A DNA stretch of 64,000 bases from Marinobacter gudaonensis. Its GTDB lineage: Bacteria; Pseudomonadota; Gammaproteobacteria; Pseudomonadales; Oleiphilaceae. Shown here in pieces: positions 12,482 to 21,368 of the stretch (within the stretch, counting starts at the first letter, position 1; every line of letters begins with the position of its first letter). Made by a program: the position numbers and the translations under genes. The DNA is taken from NCBI RefSeq assembly GCF_900115175.1, contig NZ_FOYV01000001.1, positions 62,001 to 126,000 of the forward strand. The letters are read 5' to 3'. Under the pieces are notes generated by a model. It had not been told where the DNA came from. It did not search any database and worked only from the letters and a program-made list of their open reading frames with translations.

Positions 12482-14671
12482 TCAGGCCAGGCCGGCGCGG
12501 GCCGCTCGGGCCGTATGGAGCTTCTTGTAGCTCTCGATCAGACGCTGGTGCTTGTCCAGTCCTTCCAGTTGCATGTTGGTGGGCTCGAGGCCATGGAAAC
12601 GCACGGTGCCGTTCACCGAGCCGACCACCGCATCCATGGTTTGCTCGCCGAACATCCGGGTGAAGTTGGTGAGGTAATCTTCCAGTTCCATCTCTTCATC
12701 CAGGGCTACCTCAAGCACCGCCGCCATGGCGCGATAGAACAGACCTCGCTCCACGGTGTTGTCGTTGAACTGCAGGAACATGTCGACAAATTCCAGCGCT
12801 TCCTCGTGCCACTGTAGAGCAAGACAGATCAGGATCTTCAGCTCCAGGATGGTGAGCTGGCCCCAGACGGTGTTCTCGTCGAACTCCACGCCAATCAGGG
12901 TGATGATGGTCATGTAGTTGTCGAGCTGGCTTTCCTCCAGGCGCTCCACGAGATCGGCCAGTTGGTCGTCACTCAGGCGGTGCAGGTTGAGGATGTCTTC
13001 CCGGTAGTCGAGGGCCATGTTGGTGTTGTCCATGATCAGGTCTTCCACCGGGTACACCTCGGAATAGCCGGGGACCAGAATCCGGCACACCGGCGCGCCC
13101 AGTTCCTCGTACACGGCCACGTACACTTCCTTGCCCAGGTCCTGGAGGATACCGAACAGGCGGTCGGCCTCTTCGGCGGTGGTGCCGGAGAAATCCCATT
13201 CCACGAACTCGTAGTCGGACCGGGCACTGAAGAAGCGCCAGGAAACAACGCCGGTGGAATCGATAAAGTGCTCAACAAAGTTGTTCGGCTCGGTCACCGC
13301 CAGGCTGTTGAAGGTGGGCGGTGGCACGTCGTTCAGGCCCTCAAAGCTGCGGCCCTGAAGCAGCTCGGTCAGGCTTCGCTCCAGGGCCACCTCAAAGCTC
13401 GGATGGGCACCGAAGGAGGCAAACACGCCGCCGGTTCGCGGGTTCATAAGGGTGACGCACATCACCGGGAACTGACCGCCCAGGGAGGCGTCTTTCACCA
13501 GGGTTGGGAAGCCCTGGGCTTCCAGCGCCTGAATACCCTCGAGGATATCCGGATACTGTTCCAGCACCTCCCGCGGCACATCCGGCAGGGCGATTTCCTG
13601 CTCGATGATTTCTTTTTTCACCGCCCGCTCGAAAATTTCAGAGAGGCACTGCACCTCCGCCTCGGCCAGCGTGTTACCGGCACTCATGCCGTTGCTCAGG
13701 AAAAGGTTTTCGATCAGGTTAGAGGGAAAGTAGACCACCTCACCGTCTGATTTGCGCACAAAGGGGAGGGAAACGATGCCGCGGTCTGCCCGACCGGAGT
13801 TGGTATCGATCAGGTTGGAGCCCCGAAGGTCGCCGTCCGGGTTGTAGATGGCCAGGCAGTGATCGTCCAGGATACCTTCCGGCAGCTCGTCATCCGGGCC
13901 GGGTTTGAACCACTTTTCGTTCGGATAATGCACGAACTCGCTGTTGGCGATTTCTTCGCCGAAGAACTGATCGTTGTAGAAGAAGTTGCAGTTCAGCCGC
14001 TCGATGAATTCACCCAGGGCCGAGCACAGGGCACTCTCCTTGCTGGCGCCCTTGCCGTTGGTGAAACACATTGGGGAGGCGGCGTCGCGGATGTGCAGCG
14101 ACCAGACGTGGGGCACGATATTGCGCCAGGAGGCAATTTCGATCTTCATGCCCAGCTCTTCGAGAATGCCGGTCATATTGGCGATGGTCTGCTCCAGCGG
14201 CAGGTCCTTGCCCTCGATAAAGGTCTGGCTGCCACCGTCGGGCTGCGTCATCAGCAGGGCCTGGGCGTCGGCGTCCAGATTCTCAACGGTTTCAATCTCG
14301 AAGGTGGGGCCGGTCTGTACCACTTTTTTCACGGTGCAGCGGTCGATGGAGCGCAGGATGCCCTGACGATCCTTCTCGGAGATGTCCTCGGGCAGTTCCA
14401 CGGAGATCTTGAAGATCTGGTTGTAGCGATTCTCCGGGTCCACGATGTTGTTCTGGGACAGCCGGATGTTCTCGGTGGGGATGTCCCGCGCCAGACAGTA
14501 AACCCGCACAAAATAGGCCGCACAAAGCGCCGACGAGGCCAGGAAATAATCAAACGGGCTGGGGGCGGAGCCGTCGCCCTTGTAGCGGATGGGCTGGTCC
14601 GTCACCACCGTGAAATCGTCAAATTTGGCTTCCAGCCGAAGGTTCTCGAGAAAATTGACGTTGATTTCCAT
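12482..14671 (-). CDS. ycaO: OsmC-YcaO two-domain protein
   Basis: 729 residues with an N-terminal OsmC-like domain (about 1-140, with the Cys of SALCAAYF and of DRCTVKK) and a YcaO domain (about 170-560) that in this superfamily activates amide oxygens with ATP. Visible YcaO nucleotide-site residues include the Glu of GEFIERLNC and AEVQCLSEIFERAVK. The C-terminal 150 residues form the helical extension seen in E. coli YcaO, which promotes beta-methylthiolation of ribosomal protein S12 by RimO. No RiPP precursor or cyclodehydratase partner is adjacent, so a housekeeping role is more likely than natural-product synthesis. It lies 158 bases upstream of the CDGSH gene on the same strand. Confidence 0.9.
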   Translation of the reverse strand: MEINVNFLENLRLEAKFDDFTVVTDQPIRYKGDGSAPSPFDYFLASSALCAAYFVRVYCLARDIPTENIRLSQNNIVDPENRYNQIFKISVELPEDISEKDRQGILRSIDRCTVKKVVQTGPTFEIETVENLDADAQALLMTQPDGGSQTFIEGKDLPLEQTIANMTGILEELGMKIEIASWRNIVPHVWSLHIRDAASPMCFTNGKGASKESALCSALGEFIERLNCNFFYNDQFFGEEIANSEFVHYPNEKWFKPGPDDELPEGILDDHCLAIYNPDGDLRGSNLIDTNSGRADRGIVSLPFVRKSDGEVVYFPSNLIENLFLSNGMSAGNTLAEAEVQCLSEIFERAVKKEIIEQEIALPDVPREVLEQYPDILEGIQALEAQGFPTLVKDASLGGQFPVMCVTLMNPRTGGVFASFGAHPSFEVALERSLTELLQGRSFEGLNDVPPPTFNSLAVTEPNNFVEHFIDSTGVVSWRFFSARSDYEFVEWDFSGTTAEEADRLFGILQDLGKEVYVAVYEELGAPVCRILVPGYSEVYPVEDLIMDNTNMALDYREDILNLHRLSDDQLADLVERLEESQLDNYMTIITLIGVEFDENTVWGQLTILELKILICLALQWHEEALEFVDMFLQFNDNTVERGLFYRAMAAVLEVALDEEMELEDYLTNFTRMFGEQTMDAVVGSVNGTVRFHGLEPTNMQLEGLDKHQRLIESYKKLHTARAARAGLA

Positions 14672-14774
14672 GACAAAACACCTGGATCGGAGAATTTGGC
14701 GTGCCGCAGCCCGGGAGCTTCCGACGAATGGCGGCCATTATCCAGTTTTTGCGGGTGTTCGTCTTGGTCGGTTT

Positions 14775-15470
14775 TTACGGATCTGCCAGTGCCCGGTCAA
14801 CGGCCTGCATGGCGTGGATTGCCGTGGTGTCGTACAGCGGTACCTCGGTGTCCTTCTGATTGATCAGCAGGCCGATTTCGGTGCAGCCCAGAATCACCGC
14901 CTGCGCGCCACGGCCGGAGAGTGAAGTTACGATGTCCAGGTAAGCATCCCGCGAATTGGCCTGGATGTTACCCTGGCACAGCTCCTCGTAGATTACCTGA
15001 TGCACCGTTTCCCGCTGCAACTCATCCGGAGTAAGAACCTCAATGCCGGCCTTCTCCAGCCGTTCCCGGTAAAATGCCTGTTCCATGGTGAAACGTGTTC
15101 CCAGCAGCCCAACGCGGTCTATGCCATCGTTTCTGAGCACCTGGGCCGTGGCATCGGCGATGTGCAACAGGGGAATCTGAACGGCCTGTTCAATCTCGGG
15201 TGCTACCTTGTGCATGGTGTTGGTGCCGATAAGGAGGAAGTCGGCCCCGGCCTTTTGAAGTGATGCGGCGGCGCGAGAAAGAATGTCTGCCGTGGCGGGC
15301 CAGTCTCCCTTGTGTTGCAGCGCTTCGATCTCGGCGAAGTCAACGCTGAAGAGCACCAGTTTTGCCGAATGGAGGCCACCCAGCCGGGCTTTGATACCTT
15401 CATTGATCAGCCGGTAATAGGTTTGCGTGGATTCCCAGCTCATGCCTCCCAACAGACCAATGGTTTGCAT
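14775..15470 (-). CDS. Aspartate/glutamate racemase family protein
   Basis: A cofactor-independent racemase of 231 residues. The start at 15470 gives MQTIGLLGGMSWESTQTYYR, the normal N-terminus of this family, with GGAG upstream; an upstream in-frame ATG at 15512 would add 14 unconserved residues. The two catalytic cysteine positions are best matched by LLIGTNTMHK (first position, here Thr in place of Cys) and VILGCTEIGLL (second, Cys present). This T/C pair occurs in YgeA-type broad-specificity racemases. It may supply D-amino acids. It is cytosolic and has no clear operon partner. Confidence 0.85.
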   Translation of the reverse strand: MQTIGLLGGMSWESTQTYYRLINEGIKARLGGLHSAKLVLFSVDFAEIEALQHKGDWPATADILSRAAASLQKAGADFLLIGTNTMHKVAPEIEQAVQIPLLHIADATAQVLRNDGIDRVGLLGTRFTMEQAFYRERLEKAGIEVLTPDELQRETVHQVIYEELCQGNIQANSRDAYLDIVTSLSGRGAQAVILGCTEIGLLINQKDTEVPLYDTTAIHAMQAVDRALADP

Positions 15471-15580
15471 GGATAATCTCCGTAGTGTCCGCTTTTCAAT
15501 ACAGAAGGTCACGGGCGATTCCCGTGGGTCTCACTATAGCTGCTGGGGCGAACCCGGACCCAGTTTTCAGGCAGCAAATG

Positions 15581-15613
15581 AAAAAGCCGCCCGCATTGAG
15601 GGCGGGCGGCTTT
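15581..15613 (-). terminator. Intrinsic terminator after the TonB-dependent receptor gene
   Basis: Read on the minus strand, AAAGCCGCCCGC pairs with GCGGGCGGCTTT around a five-base loop and runs into T-rich sequence, 26 bases after the stop codon at 15639. Confidence 0.88.
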
Positions 15614-15638
15614 CACGAGCGGGCAGATTGCAGAAAGC

Positions 15639-17738
15639 TCAGAACCGGTATTTGGCGTTGGCATTGACGGTACGGCGTTCTCCGTAGCCGCAGTCGCCGC
15701 CGTCGTACCGGCACCAGGTGATGTATTCTTCATCGGCCAGGTTCTTGGCATCAACGCTGAAGTCCCACTGGCCCCAGGTGTAGCCAACCATGGCGTCGTA
15801 GAGGGTCACTGAGGGCACCACCGGGCCACCGCCGGAACCTACGTTGTCGCCCACATAGCGTACACCGGCACCGAAACGCCAGTTACTACCCAGGAACAGC
15901 TGGTTCCACCAGGAGGCCTGGCGCTCGGCCACGTAGGGCAGTCGGTTGCCGGTGGCATCGTTGTCTGCGTTCAGATCGGTGTAGGCCAGCTGGGTCTCGA
16001 AGCGCTGCCAGCGCTTGTTCACCTGCAGCTCCCAGCCGTTGATGACCGCGCCAGTCTGCTCTACACCGCCGGGCGTTTGTCCATCGCTCACCCGGTTTTC
16101 CTGGGTAATGTCGAAGTAGGCCGCGGAAATGCCGAGGGAGCTGTCCGGCGATACGTATTTCACGCCCGCTTCCTGCTGCTCGCCGGTGGTCGGCTCCAGG
16201 GTGCCGGCAGAGGCGGTGCCATCGGTGCCAAGATTCATGCTGAAGGCTTCCGCGTAGCTGATGTACGGGGAGATACCGTTCTCGAAGCGGTACATCAAAC
16301 CTGCGCGGCCGGTTGTGGCCTCCTCGTCACTGACGGTATCCGCCCCGGAAACGGCCAGCCGGCGGTTTTCAGCCCAGTCGTGGCGCAGGCCGGCAGACAC
16401 AACCACAGGTCCTATTTCAATGTGGTCTGCGACGTACACACCGATCTGCTCGATCTCATTATCCGGTCGGTCAGAGGGGGTAATGACACCGGCGTTGAGG
16501 TTGCCGTACTGCGGATCGTAAACGTCAAAGGTGCCGCCGAGGCCGTAACCGTAGAAATAATTGGACTGCTCCCACCGGGCATCCTGACGGTCGGCGCCGA
16601 TGATCAGACGGTGGCGGGTGTTGGCGAGTTTGATGTCACCTTCGAGCCGGGCATCGAGGTTGAAGATACGGGTTTCGGCATCGACGGTGTAGATGGTGCG
16701 TGGCACCTCGCCGTTGGCATCCGGAACGCTGGGAATGGTGATCCAGTGTTCCCGGGTTTCCGCGCTGGAGTCGGTATATCGAGCGGTGGTAGATACCGCC
16801 CAGTTGGCATTCAGGCGGTGGTCCAGGAACACGGTGGCTTCGGTCTTTTCCCGGTCGTACCGGTCCCATCCCGGTTCGCCCACGAACCGCTCCGAGCCAA
16901 TGAAGCCCTGCGAGCCCGGGTCAAGCGTGCCGGCCTGGGGCAGGAACTGCGCTGACACCTGGCCCTTGTTTTCCTGCCGGTTCAGCAGCAGGGTCAGGCT
17001 GGTATCTTCCGAGGGGCGCCAGGTGAGGGAAGGAGAGAGCACATAGCCGTCGTCTTCAACGTAATCCACCTGGGTATCGCTGTCGCGACCCAGCGCGATA
17101 AGCCGATAGAGCAGCTCGCCGTCTTCGGTTGCGGGGCCGGTAACATCCACCGCCAACTGTTTACGATCGAAGGTGCCGTATTGGGCCCAGATCTCTCCGG
17201 CCTGTTCCTTTTCGGGCCGCTTGGAGACGGCGTTGATGATACCGCCGAGGTCACTCTGACCGTAGAGCATGGAGGAGGGCCCTTTCAGCACTTCGATGCT
17301 CTCCAGTGCATAAACGTTGCTGCGCACCGTGTTGTAGGAACCATAAATCTGGCGCAGGCCGTCCAGATAGCGGCCGGCATCCACACCACGTACCGTGGCT
17401 GAATCGATTCGGGTGTCAAAGCCGAAAGAGCCTGCGTAAACACCCGGGGTGTAAAGAAGCGCATCCTGAATGGTCTTGGCGCCGGAATCCTGGATGAACT
17501 GTTCATCGACAACGGACACCGAGTAAGGCTGCTCCTCAATGGCCACGTTCTGTTTGCCGACCTGGGGCCGCTTCTCAAGATCCATGTGTTCCGGCGCTGT
17601 GATCGCGTCTGACACCACGTCCAGTGGGGCAAGCTCCTCGGTTTCGCTGGCGTCGGACTGTGCCAGGGCGACCAGCGGAGTGCCCATCAGCGAGGCCAGG
17701 GCGATAAAGCCGCAGCGGCGGCGGAAAGGAAGGTTCAT
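15639..17738 (-). CDS. TonB-dependent siderophore receptor
   Basis: An outer-membrane receptor of 699 residues for ferric siderophores. It has a signal peptide (MNLPFRRRCGFIALASLMG to about LAQ-SDA), a TonB-box-like ELAPLDVV stretch, a plug domain (VSVVDEQFIQDSGAKTIQDA, VRGVDAGRYLDGLRQIYG, VLKGPSSMLYGQSDLGGIIN) and a beta-barrel ending in ANAKYRF with the C-terminal aromatic needed for insertion. This is the ferrichrome/FhuA-like siderophore subgroup; the ligand is not evident. Start 17738 is backed by AGGAG; an upstream start at 17870 is unsupported. A Fur-like site lies 35-57 bases upstream, so iron repression is expected. Confidence 0.94.
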   Translation of the reverse strand: MNLPFRRRCGFIALASLMGTPLVALAQSDASETEELAPLDVVSDAITAPEHMDLEKRPQVGKQNVAIEEQPYSVSVVDEQFIQDSGAKTIQDALLYTPGVYAGSFGFDTRIDSATVRGVDAGRYLDGLRQIYGSYNTVRSNVYALESIEVLKGPSSMLYGQSDLGGIINAVSKRPEKEQAGEIWAQYGTFDRKQLAVDVTGPATEDGELLYRLIALGRDSDTQVDYVEDDGYVLSPSLTWRPSEDTSLTLLLNRQENKGQVSAQFLPQAGTLDPGSQGFIGSERFVGEPGWDRYDREKTEATVFLDHRLNANWAVSTTARYTDSSAETREHWITIPSVPDANGEVPRTIYTVDAETRIFNLDARLEGDIKLANTRHRLIIGADRQDARWEQSNYFYGYGLGGTFDVYDPQYGNLNAGVITPSDRPDNEIEQIGVYVADHIEIGPVVVSAGLRHDWAENRRLAVSGADTVSDEEATTGRAGLMYRFENGISPYISYAEAFSMNLGTDGTASAGTLEPTTGEQQEAGVKYVSPDSSLGISAAYFDITQENRVSDGQTPGGVEQTGAVINGWELQVNKRWQRFETQLAYTDLNADNDATGNRLPYVAERQASWWNQLFLGSNWRFGAGVRYVGDNVGSGGGPVVPSVTLYDAMVGYTWGQWDFSVDAKNLADEEYITWCRYDGGDCGYGERRTVNANAKYRF

Positions 17739-17772
17739 GGTTTTGGAATCTCCTGTTATGAAATGCAGAAGC

Positions 17773-17795
17773 GAATGATAATGATTATTACTAAA
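17773..17795. promoter_or_regulatory. Fur-box-like sequence between the siderophore receptor and pirin genes
   Basis: GAATGATAATGATTATTACT contains GATAATGAT followed by TATTA, close to the Fur consensus (GATAATGATAATCATTATC). It lies 35 bases from the receptor start and about 90 bases from the divergent pirin gene, so the receptor is the probable target. Confidence 0.75.
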
Positions 17796-17884
17796 AACAC
17801 AAGAATGGCGTAGCACTGATGGGAGGTGCTCTCGGGTGTGTTGGGAATCGGCTAACATAAACCGATACACAGGGAGGATGAGTC

Positions 17885-18796
17885 ATGAGTAATTTGATGG
17901 GAGAGGCCGAGCAGTCCTGCGGTGAAACAGTGGCGCCATGCAGCGCCATAAAACTGATTTTGAGTCCCAGAGTTGCAGACCTCGGGGGATTTTCGGTTAG
18001 GCGGCTCCTGCCGACCGCAAAGCAGAGGATGGTGGGGCCCTGGATTTTCTTTGACGAAATGGGCCCGGCGGATTTTCCCCCGGGGGAGGGTGTCAACGTT
18101 CGGCCGCACCCACACATTGGTCTCGCCACAGTCACCTATTTGTTCGACGGGGAGATACTGCACCGGGATTCCGTTGGCAGTTTTCAGCCCATTCGACCTG
18201 GAGACATCAACCTGATGGTGGCGGGACGTGGCATTGCCCATTCGGAGCGGGAGCGGCCGGAAGTGACCGCACAGGCCCATCGGGTCCACGGGCTGCAACT
18301 CTGGTTGGCGTTGCCCGAACATGACGAGGAGGCAGACCCTGCTTTCTACCACTACCCGGCTTCGGAGATTCCTTCCGTGGAGGTGAATGGGGTCACTGTA
18401 CGGATCATGATCGGAAGTGCCTATGGCCAGACATCACCGGTTATCCGGCACAGCGATACGCTGTACCTGGAAGCGTTTCTGAGGGCAGGGCAGAGCCTGG
18501 TGCTGCCAGAGTCAACCGAGCGGGGCCTCTATGTGGTGAGCGGCTCTCTCAAGGCCCATGGCTCAGAGATTGAGGCCCACAGCATGGCGGTCCTGAGCAA
18601 TGAGCCCGGGGTTTCGGTTACCGCCCAGGACGATACAAGGATCGCCCTGATCGGTGGCGAACCGCTGGGGAAGCGGTTTATCGAATGGAATTTTGTCTCG
18701 TCCATCAAGGACCGGATTGAATCGGCGAAAGCCGACTGGCGGGCAGGGCGCTTTGCAAAAGTGGTCGATGATGAATCGGACTACATCCCTTACTGA
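17885..18796 (+). CDS. Pirin family protein
   Basis: A bicupin of 303 residues. The N-terminal cupin has the metal-binding block RPHPHIGLATVTYLFDGE and AGRGIAHSERE, which carry the three His and one Glu of pirins. Bacterial pirins bind iron or another divalent metal; some act as quercetin dioxygenases and others as regulators or redox sensors, so the exact role is open. The C-terminal region has the second cupin. GGGAGGATGAGTC precedes the ATG. It is divergent from a siderophore receptor with a shared 146-base promoter region. Confidence 0.9.
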   Translation: MSNLMGEAEQSCGETVAPCSAIKLILSPRVADLGGFSVRRLLPTAKQRMVGPWIFFDEMGPADFPPGEGVNVRPHPHIGLATVTYLFDGEILHRDSVGSFQPIRPGDINLMVAGRGIAHSERERPEVTAQAHRVHGLQLWLALPEHDEEADPAFYHYPASEIPSVEVNGVTVRIMIGSAYGQTSPVIRHSDTLYLEAFLRAGQSLVLPESTERGLYVVSGSLKAHGSEIEAHSMAVLSNEPGVSVTAQDDTRIALIGGEPLGKRFIEWNFVSSIKDRIESAKADWRAGRFAKVVDDESDYIPY

Positions 18797-18846
18797 CAGG
18801 CGAGAGATTGCCGGGAAAGACACTCAGAGGTGTTGTGCGGGAGCGC

Positions 18847-19512
18847 TCAGCCCAGTGTCATGGAAAGTATGCGTGACAGGTGACTGTACGGCAGCCCGGT
18901 CTCTTCGTGCCAGCGATTGAAGGCCTGCTGTGCCTGCAGCAGTCCTTTCTTGCTGGTGGGGGACGCATCCAGCAGCTCTTCCCGCTGCAGGCCCGCGATC
19001 ACATCGCGGGAGAGAATGAACCCATCCCAGCCAACCCGGCGCAGGAAATATTGAGCGCTGTTGCCGCCGAGTCGCGCGCCATTACGTTTCAGCCACAGTA
19101 GTAGACCCGCCTGATCGCTGTGGGGCCAGCTCGCGAGGAACTTCCCGAAGCTGCCGTGTTCCCGGGCCGTTTCCACGATCATGCGTGCGTTCTCGGGAAC
19201 CGTCTGAATCTTCTGGGCGTTGCGAACGATTCTTTCATCGCCCGCCAGTTGCTCCAGCACCTCGGGCGGCACCTGCTGCCAGTACAGTGGCACGAAGCCC
19301 TCGAACGCCGCCTCGAACTGGGGCCATTTATTCTCGATGACCCGCCAGACAAACCCCGCCTTGAAAATGCAGCGGGTGATCTCGGAGAGATAACGATCAT
19401 CGCCCAGCGCAGCAAGCTCCTCGGCCGTGGCCACTCTCGGGAGCCGGGCTTTCACCTCGGCTTCGCCGCCTTTCTGCAGTACGGCCTGTTCGTGGAGTCG
19501 GAAGAAGGACAT
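18847..19512 (-). CDS. DNA-3-methyladenine glycosylase I family protein
   Basis: A 221-residue base-excision repair protein of the Tag family, which removes 3-methyladenine from DNA. The fold signatures are ITRCIFKAGFVWRVIENKWP near residue 50-65, VRNAQKIQTVPENARMI in the middle, and SAQYFLRRVGWDGFILSRDV near the substrate pocket. It is longer at the N-terminus than E. coli Tag (187 residues), and the Cys and His zinc ligands of classical Tag are not obvious, so it belongs to a divergent branch. Cytosolic; it stands alone between genes on the other strand. Confidence 0.85.
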   Translation of the reverse strand: MSFFRLHEQAVLQKGGEAEVKARLPRVATAEELAALGDDRYLSEITRCIFKAGFVWRVIENKWPQFEAAFEGFVPLYWQQVPPEVLEQLAGDERIVRNAQKIQTVPENARMIVETAREHGSFGKFLASWPHSDQAGLLLWLKRNGARLGGNSAQYFLRRVGWDGFILSRDVIAGLQREELLDASPTSKKGLLQAQQAFNRWHEETGLPYSHLSRILSMTLG

Positions 19513-19649
19513 GGAAACCGCCTGTCAGTTAAAAGGGATGCCTGGGACGGTACCCTGAACATTGCACTATGCCAAGCGTCGACTTTTGTAGGGTTCATGG
19601 AGAGCGTCTAAGCTTTCATATAGTCCAAGTCTTGCCTGGAGAGCCCTGC

Positions 19650-20198
19650 ATGTCCGGAAAGCGATCGGGCAACCGAAGAGAGTACATCATCCGGGAAGCC
19701 CGGGAAGGTGACCTCCCCGAGCTTGTGGATTTTCTCGCCAAGCTAGCCTTGCACGTGTCCGGTGCGCCCCCGCACGAGCTTAAACAAAGTGAATACAAGC
19801 GACTGCTCCGAACCCTGCACACAGCGCTCGACGATCCGAACAAGCGGCTGGTGGTGGCGGAGCATCACACTGCCGGTCTCGTTGGTATGGGCTATGTTTA
19901 TATCTGGCGAAGCCAGGGTATCTGGGAACAGTCCGAATCCGTGGAGTACAAATCAGGCATCATTGACGATATCTGGGTAGAACCGGAGTTCCGAAGAATG
20001 GGTATCTTCAAGGCCCTGTTGCGTGAACTTGTTACGTTTGCCGAGGCGCATCACGCGTCCGAACTGATTCTTGAATATTCGGCCTCCAACAAGGAAGCAA
20101 AGGAGGCCTGGACCCGGCTGGGCTTTAAACCGACTGGGGTACGGGCGGCAGCGTTTACGTCCAGTGTCAGCCAGGCGCTGGCGGGAAACCAACGATAA
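19650..20198 (+). CDS. GNAT family N-acetyltransferase
   Basis: A 182-residue acetyl-CoA-dependent acyltransferase. The GNAT core is seen as IREAREGDLPELVDFL at the N-terminus, IDDIWVEPEFRRMGIFKALL (motif A, with R-R-M-G-I-F in place of Q/R-x-x-G-x-G/A) and LILEYSASNKEAKEAWTRLG (motif B). Start 19650 is preferred because of the GGAG in front; an ATG at 19569 is in frame but without a site. It is followed after 15 bases by the deacetylase gene, so the two probably form an operon: an acetyltransferase next to a deacetylase-fold enzyme. Confidence 0.85.
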   Translation: MSGKRSGNRREYIIREAREGDLPELVDFLAKLALHVSGAPPHELKQSEYKRLLRTLHTALDDPNKRLVVAEHHTAGLVGMGYVYIWRSQGIWEQSESVEYKSGIIDDIWVEPEFRRMGIFKALLRELVTFAEAHHASELILEYSASNKEAKEAWTRLGFKPTGVRAAAFTSSVSQALAGNQR

Positions 20199-20213
20199 GA
20201 AAGGAAACCGTTC

Positions 20214-21320
20214 ATGATCGGAGATCGAAGCGTCAACGTGTTCTATGACGAGATCATGCTGGGACACAATCCTGAGGTGGACCTGCCCTTCGTGCCCAGT
20301 CGGGTCGAGAAGCGGGTACGGTCTATCCTCCAGGGACTGGACTTCAAATGGAGCTATCCGGAACACCCGGGCAGGATAAGTGCCGTCAAAGAGTTCCTTG
20401 ACGAAAACCCGATTGAGGGAGTGCATTGGCGCACTGGCGCCGCAGCCGCGACCTATGATCAACTGGCCAGGGTTCACACGACCTCCTATCTGGATCATGT
20501 TTTTTCCCTGGCTGGCAAGCGCGCCTGGCTGGACAAAGACACCACCGCAGTGTCACCGGATAGCATCCGGGCTGCCACCGCTGCTGCGGGTAATGCCATT
20601 GCGGCCGTTGAAAGCGTTATCAAGGGTGAATGCCAGAGTGCGTTTGCCCTGATTCGGCCGCCTGGGCACCATGCCGAACCCGTGCGTGCACGCGGCTTTT
20701 GTCTACTCAATAACGTTGCCATTGCGGCGGCGCACGCCCAGGCCAAGCTCGGCTGTGAGCGGATTCTGATCATCGACTGGGACGCTCACCACGGCAACGG
20801 TACTCAGGACATCTTCTGGGCGGATCCGGACGTGCTGTTCTTCGACACCCACTGCGCAGCGCCTTTTTACCCGGGGTCTGGCGATCTGGAGGAAGTGGGG
20901 GAAGGGCTGGGGGAAGGCTATACCATCAACGTGCCGCTGCCTGAAACGGCAGGGGATGTTGCCTTTGAACGGGCGTTTCGGGACATCCTGGTACCAGCGG
21001 CGGATTACTTCAAGCCGGATCTGGTGCTTGTGTCCGCAGGCTTCGACCCCCACCGCAATGATCTGGCCATGAACCTTACCTACAACGGCTTCAAGATGCT
21101 CACCAGCATCGTGCAGGAAGTGGCCGAGACTCATGCCGACGGACGGCTCGCGCTGGTTCTTGAGGGTGGCTACAGCCTCAGTTCACTGTCCCGGGGCGTG
21201 CATGCGGTGCTTGAGGTGCTGGCCGGAGGGGACGTGCCCGAGGTACGCGAAATCGGTGTTGCGGAAGTGGAGGAGGCGGCGGAATTTCACCGCTCGGCAT
21301 TCAGTGACGATTATGAATGA
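20214..21320 (+). CDS. Histone-deacetylase-fold amidohydrolase
   Basis: A zinc-dependent deacetylase-fold enzyme of 368 residues. The active site is intact: RPPGHHAE with the general-base His pair, IDWDAHHGNGT with the zinc Asp and His, SAGFDPHRNDL with the second zinc Asp, and LEGGYS near the end. The fold acts on acetyl-lysine or acetylated polyamines in bacteria; which one cannot be told. It has no signal peptide. AAAGGAAACC precedes the ATG. It follows the GNAT gene by 15 bases and converges on a second, different deacetylase 48 bases away. Confidence 0.92.
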   Translation: MIGDRSVNVFYDEIMLGHNPEVDLPFVPSRVEKRVRSILQGLDFKWSYPEHPGRISAVKEFLDENPIEGVHWRTGAAAATYDQLARVHTTSYLDHVFSLAGKRAWLDKDTTAVSPDSIRAATAAAGNAIAAVESVIKGECQSAFALIRPPGHHAEPVRARGFCLLNNVAIAAAHAQAKLGCERILIIDWDAHHGNGTQDIFWADPDVLFFDTHCAAPFYPGSGDLEEVGEGLGEGYTINVPLPETAGDVAFERAFRDILVPAADYFKPDLVLVSAGFDPHRNDLAMNLTYNGFKMLTSIVQEVAETHADGRLALVLEGGYSLSSLSRGVHAVLEVLAGGDVPEVREIGVAEVEEAAEFHRSAFSDDYE

Positions 21321-21368
21321 TCCAGGCCAGTTCCCGAGCGCCGAGCATGGGCCGGCCTCCGCAATCCG

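Noticed and set aside
12482..14671. A RiPP (thiazole/oxazole) gene cluster around the YcaO protein
   Set aside because: The OsmC-YcaO layout is that of E. coli YcaO; no precursor peptide, dehydrogenase or transporter of a RiPP cluster is adjacent.
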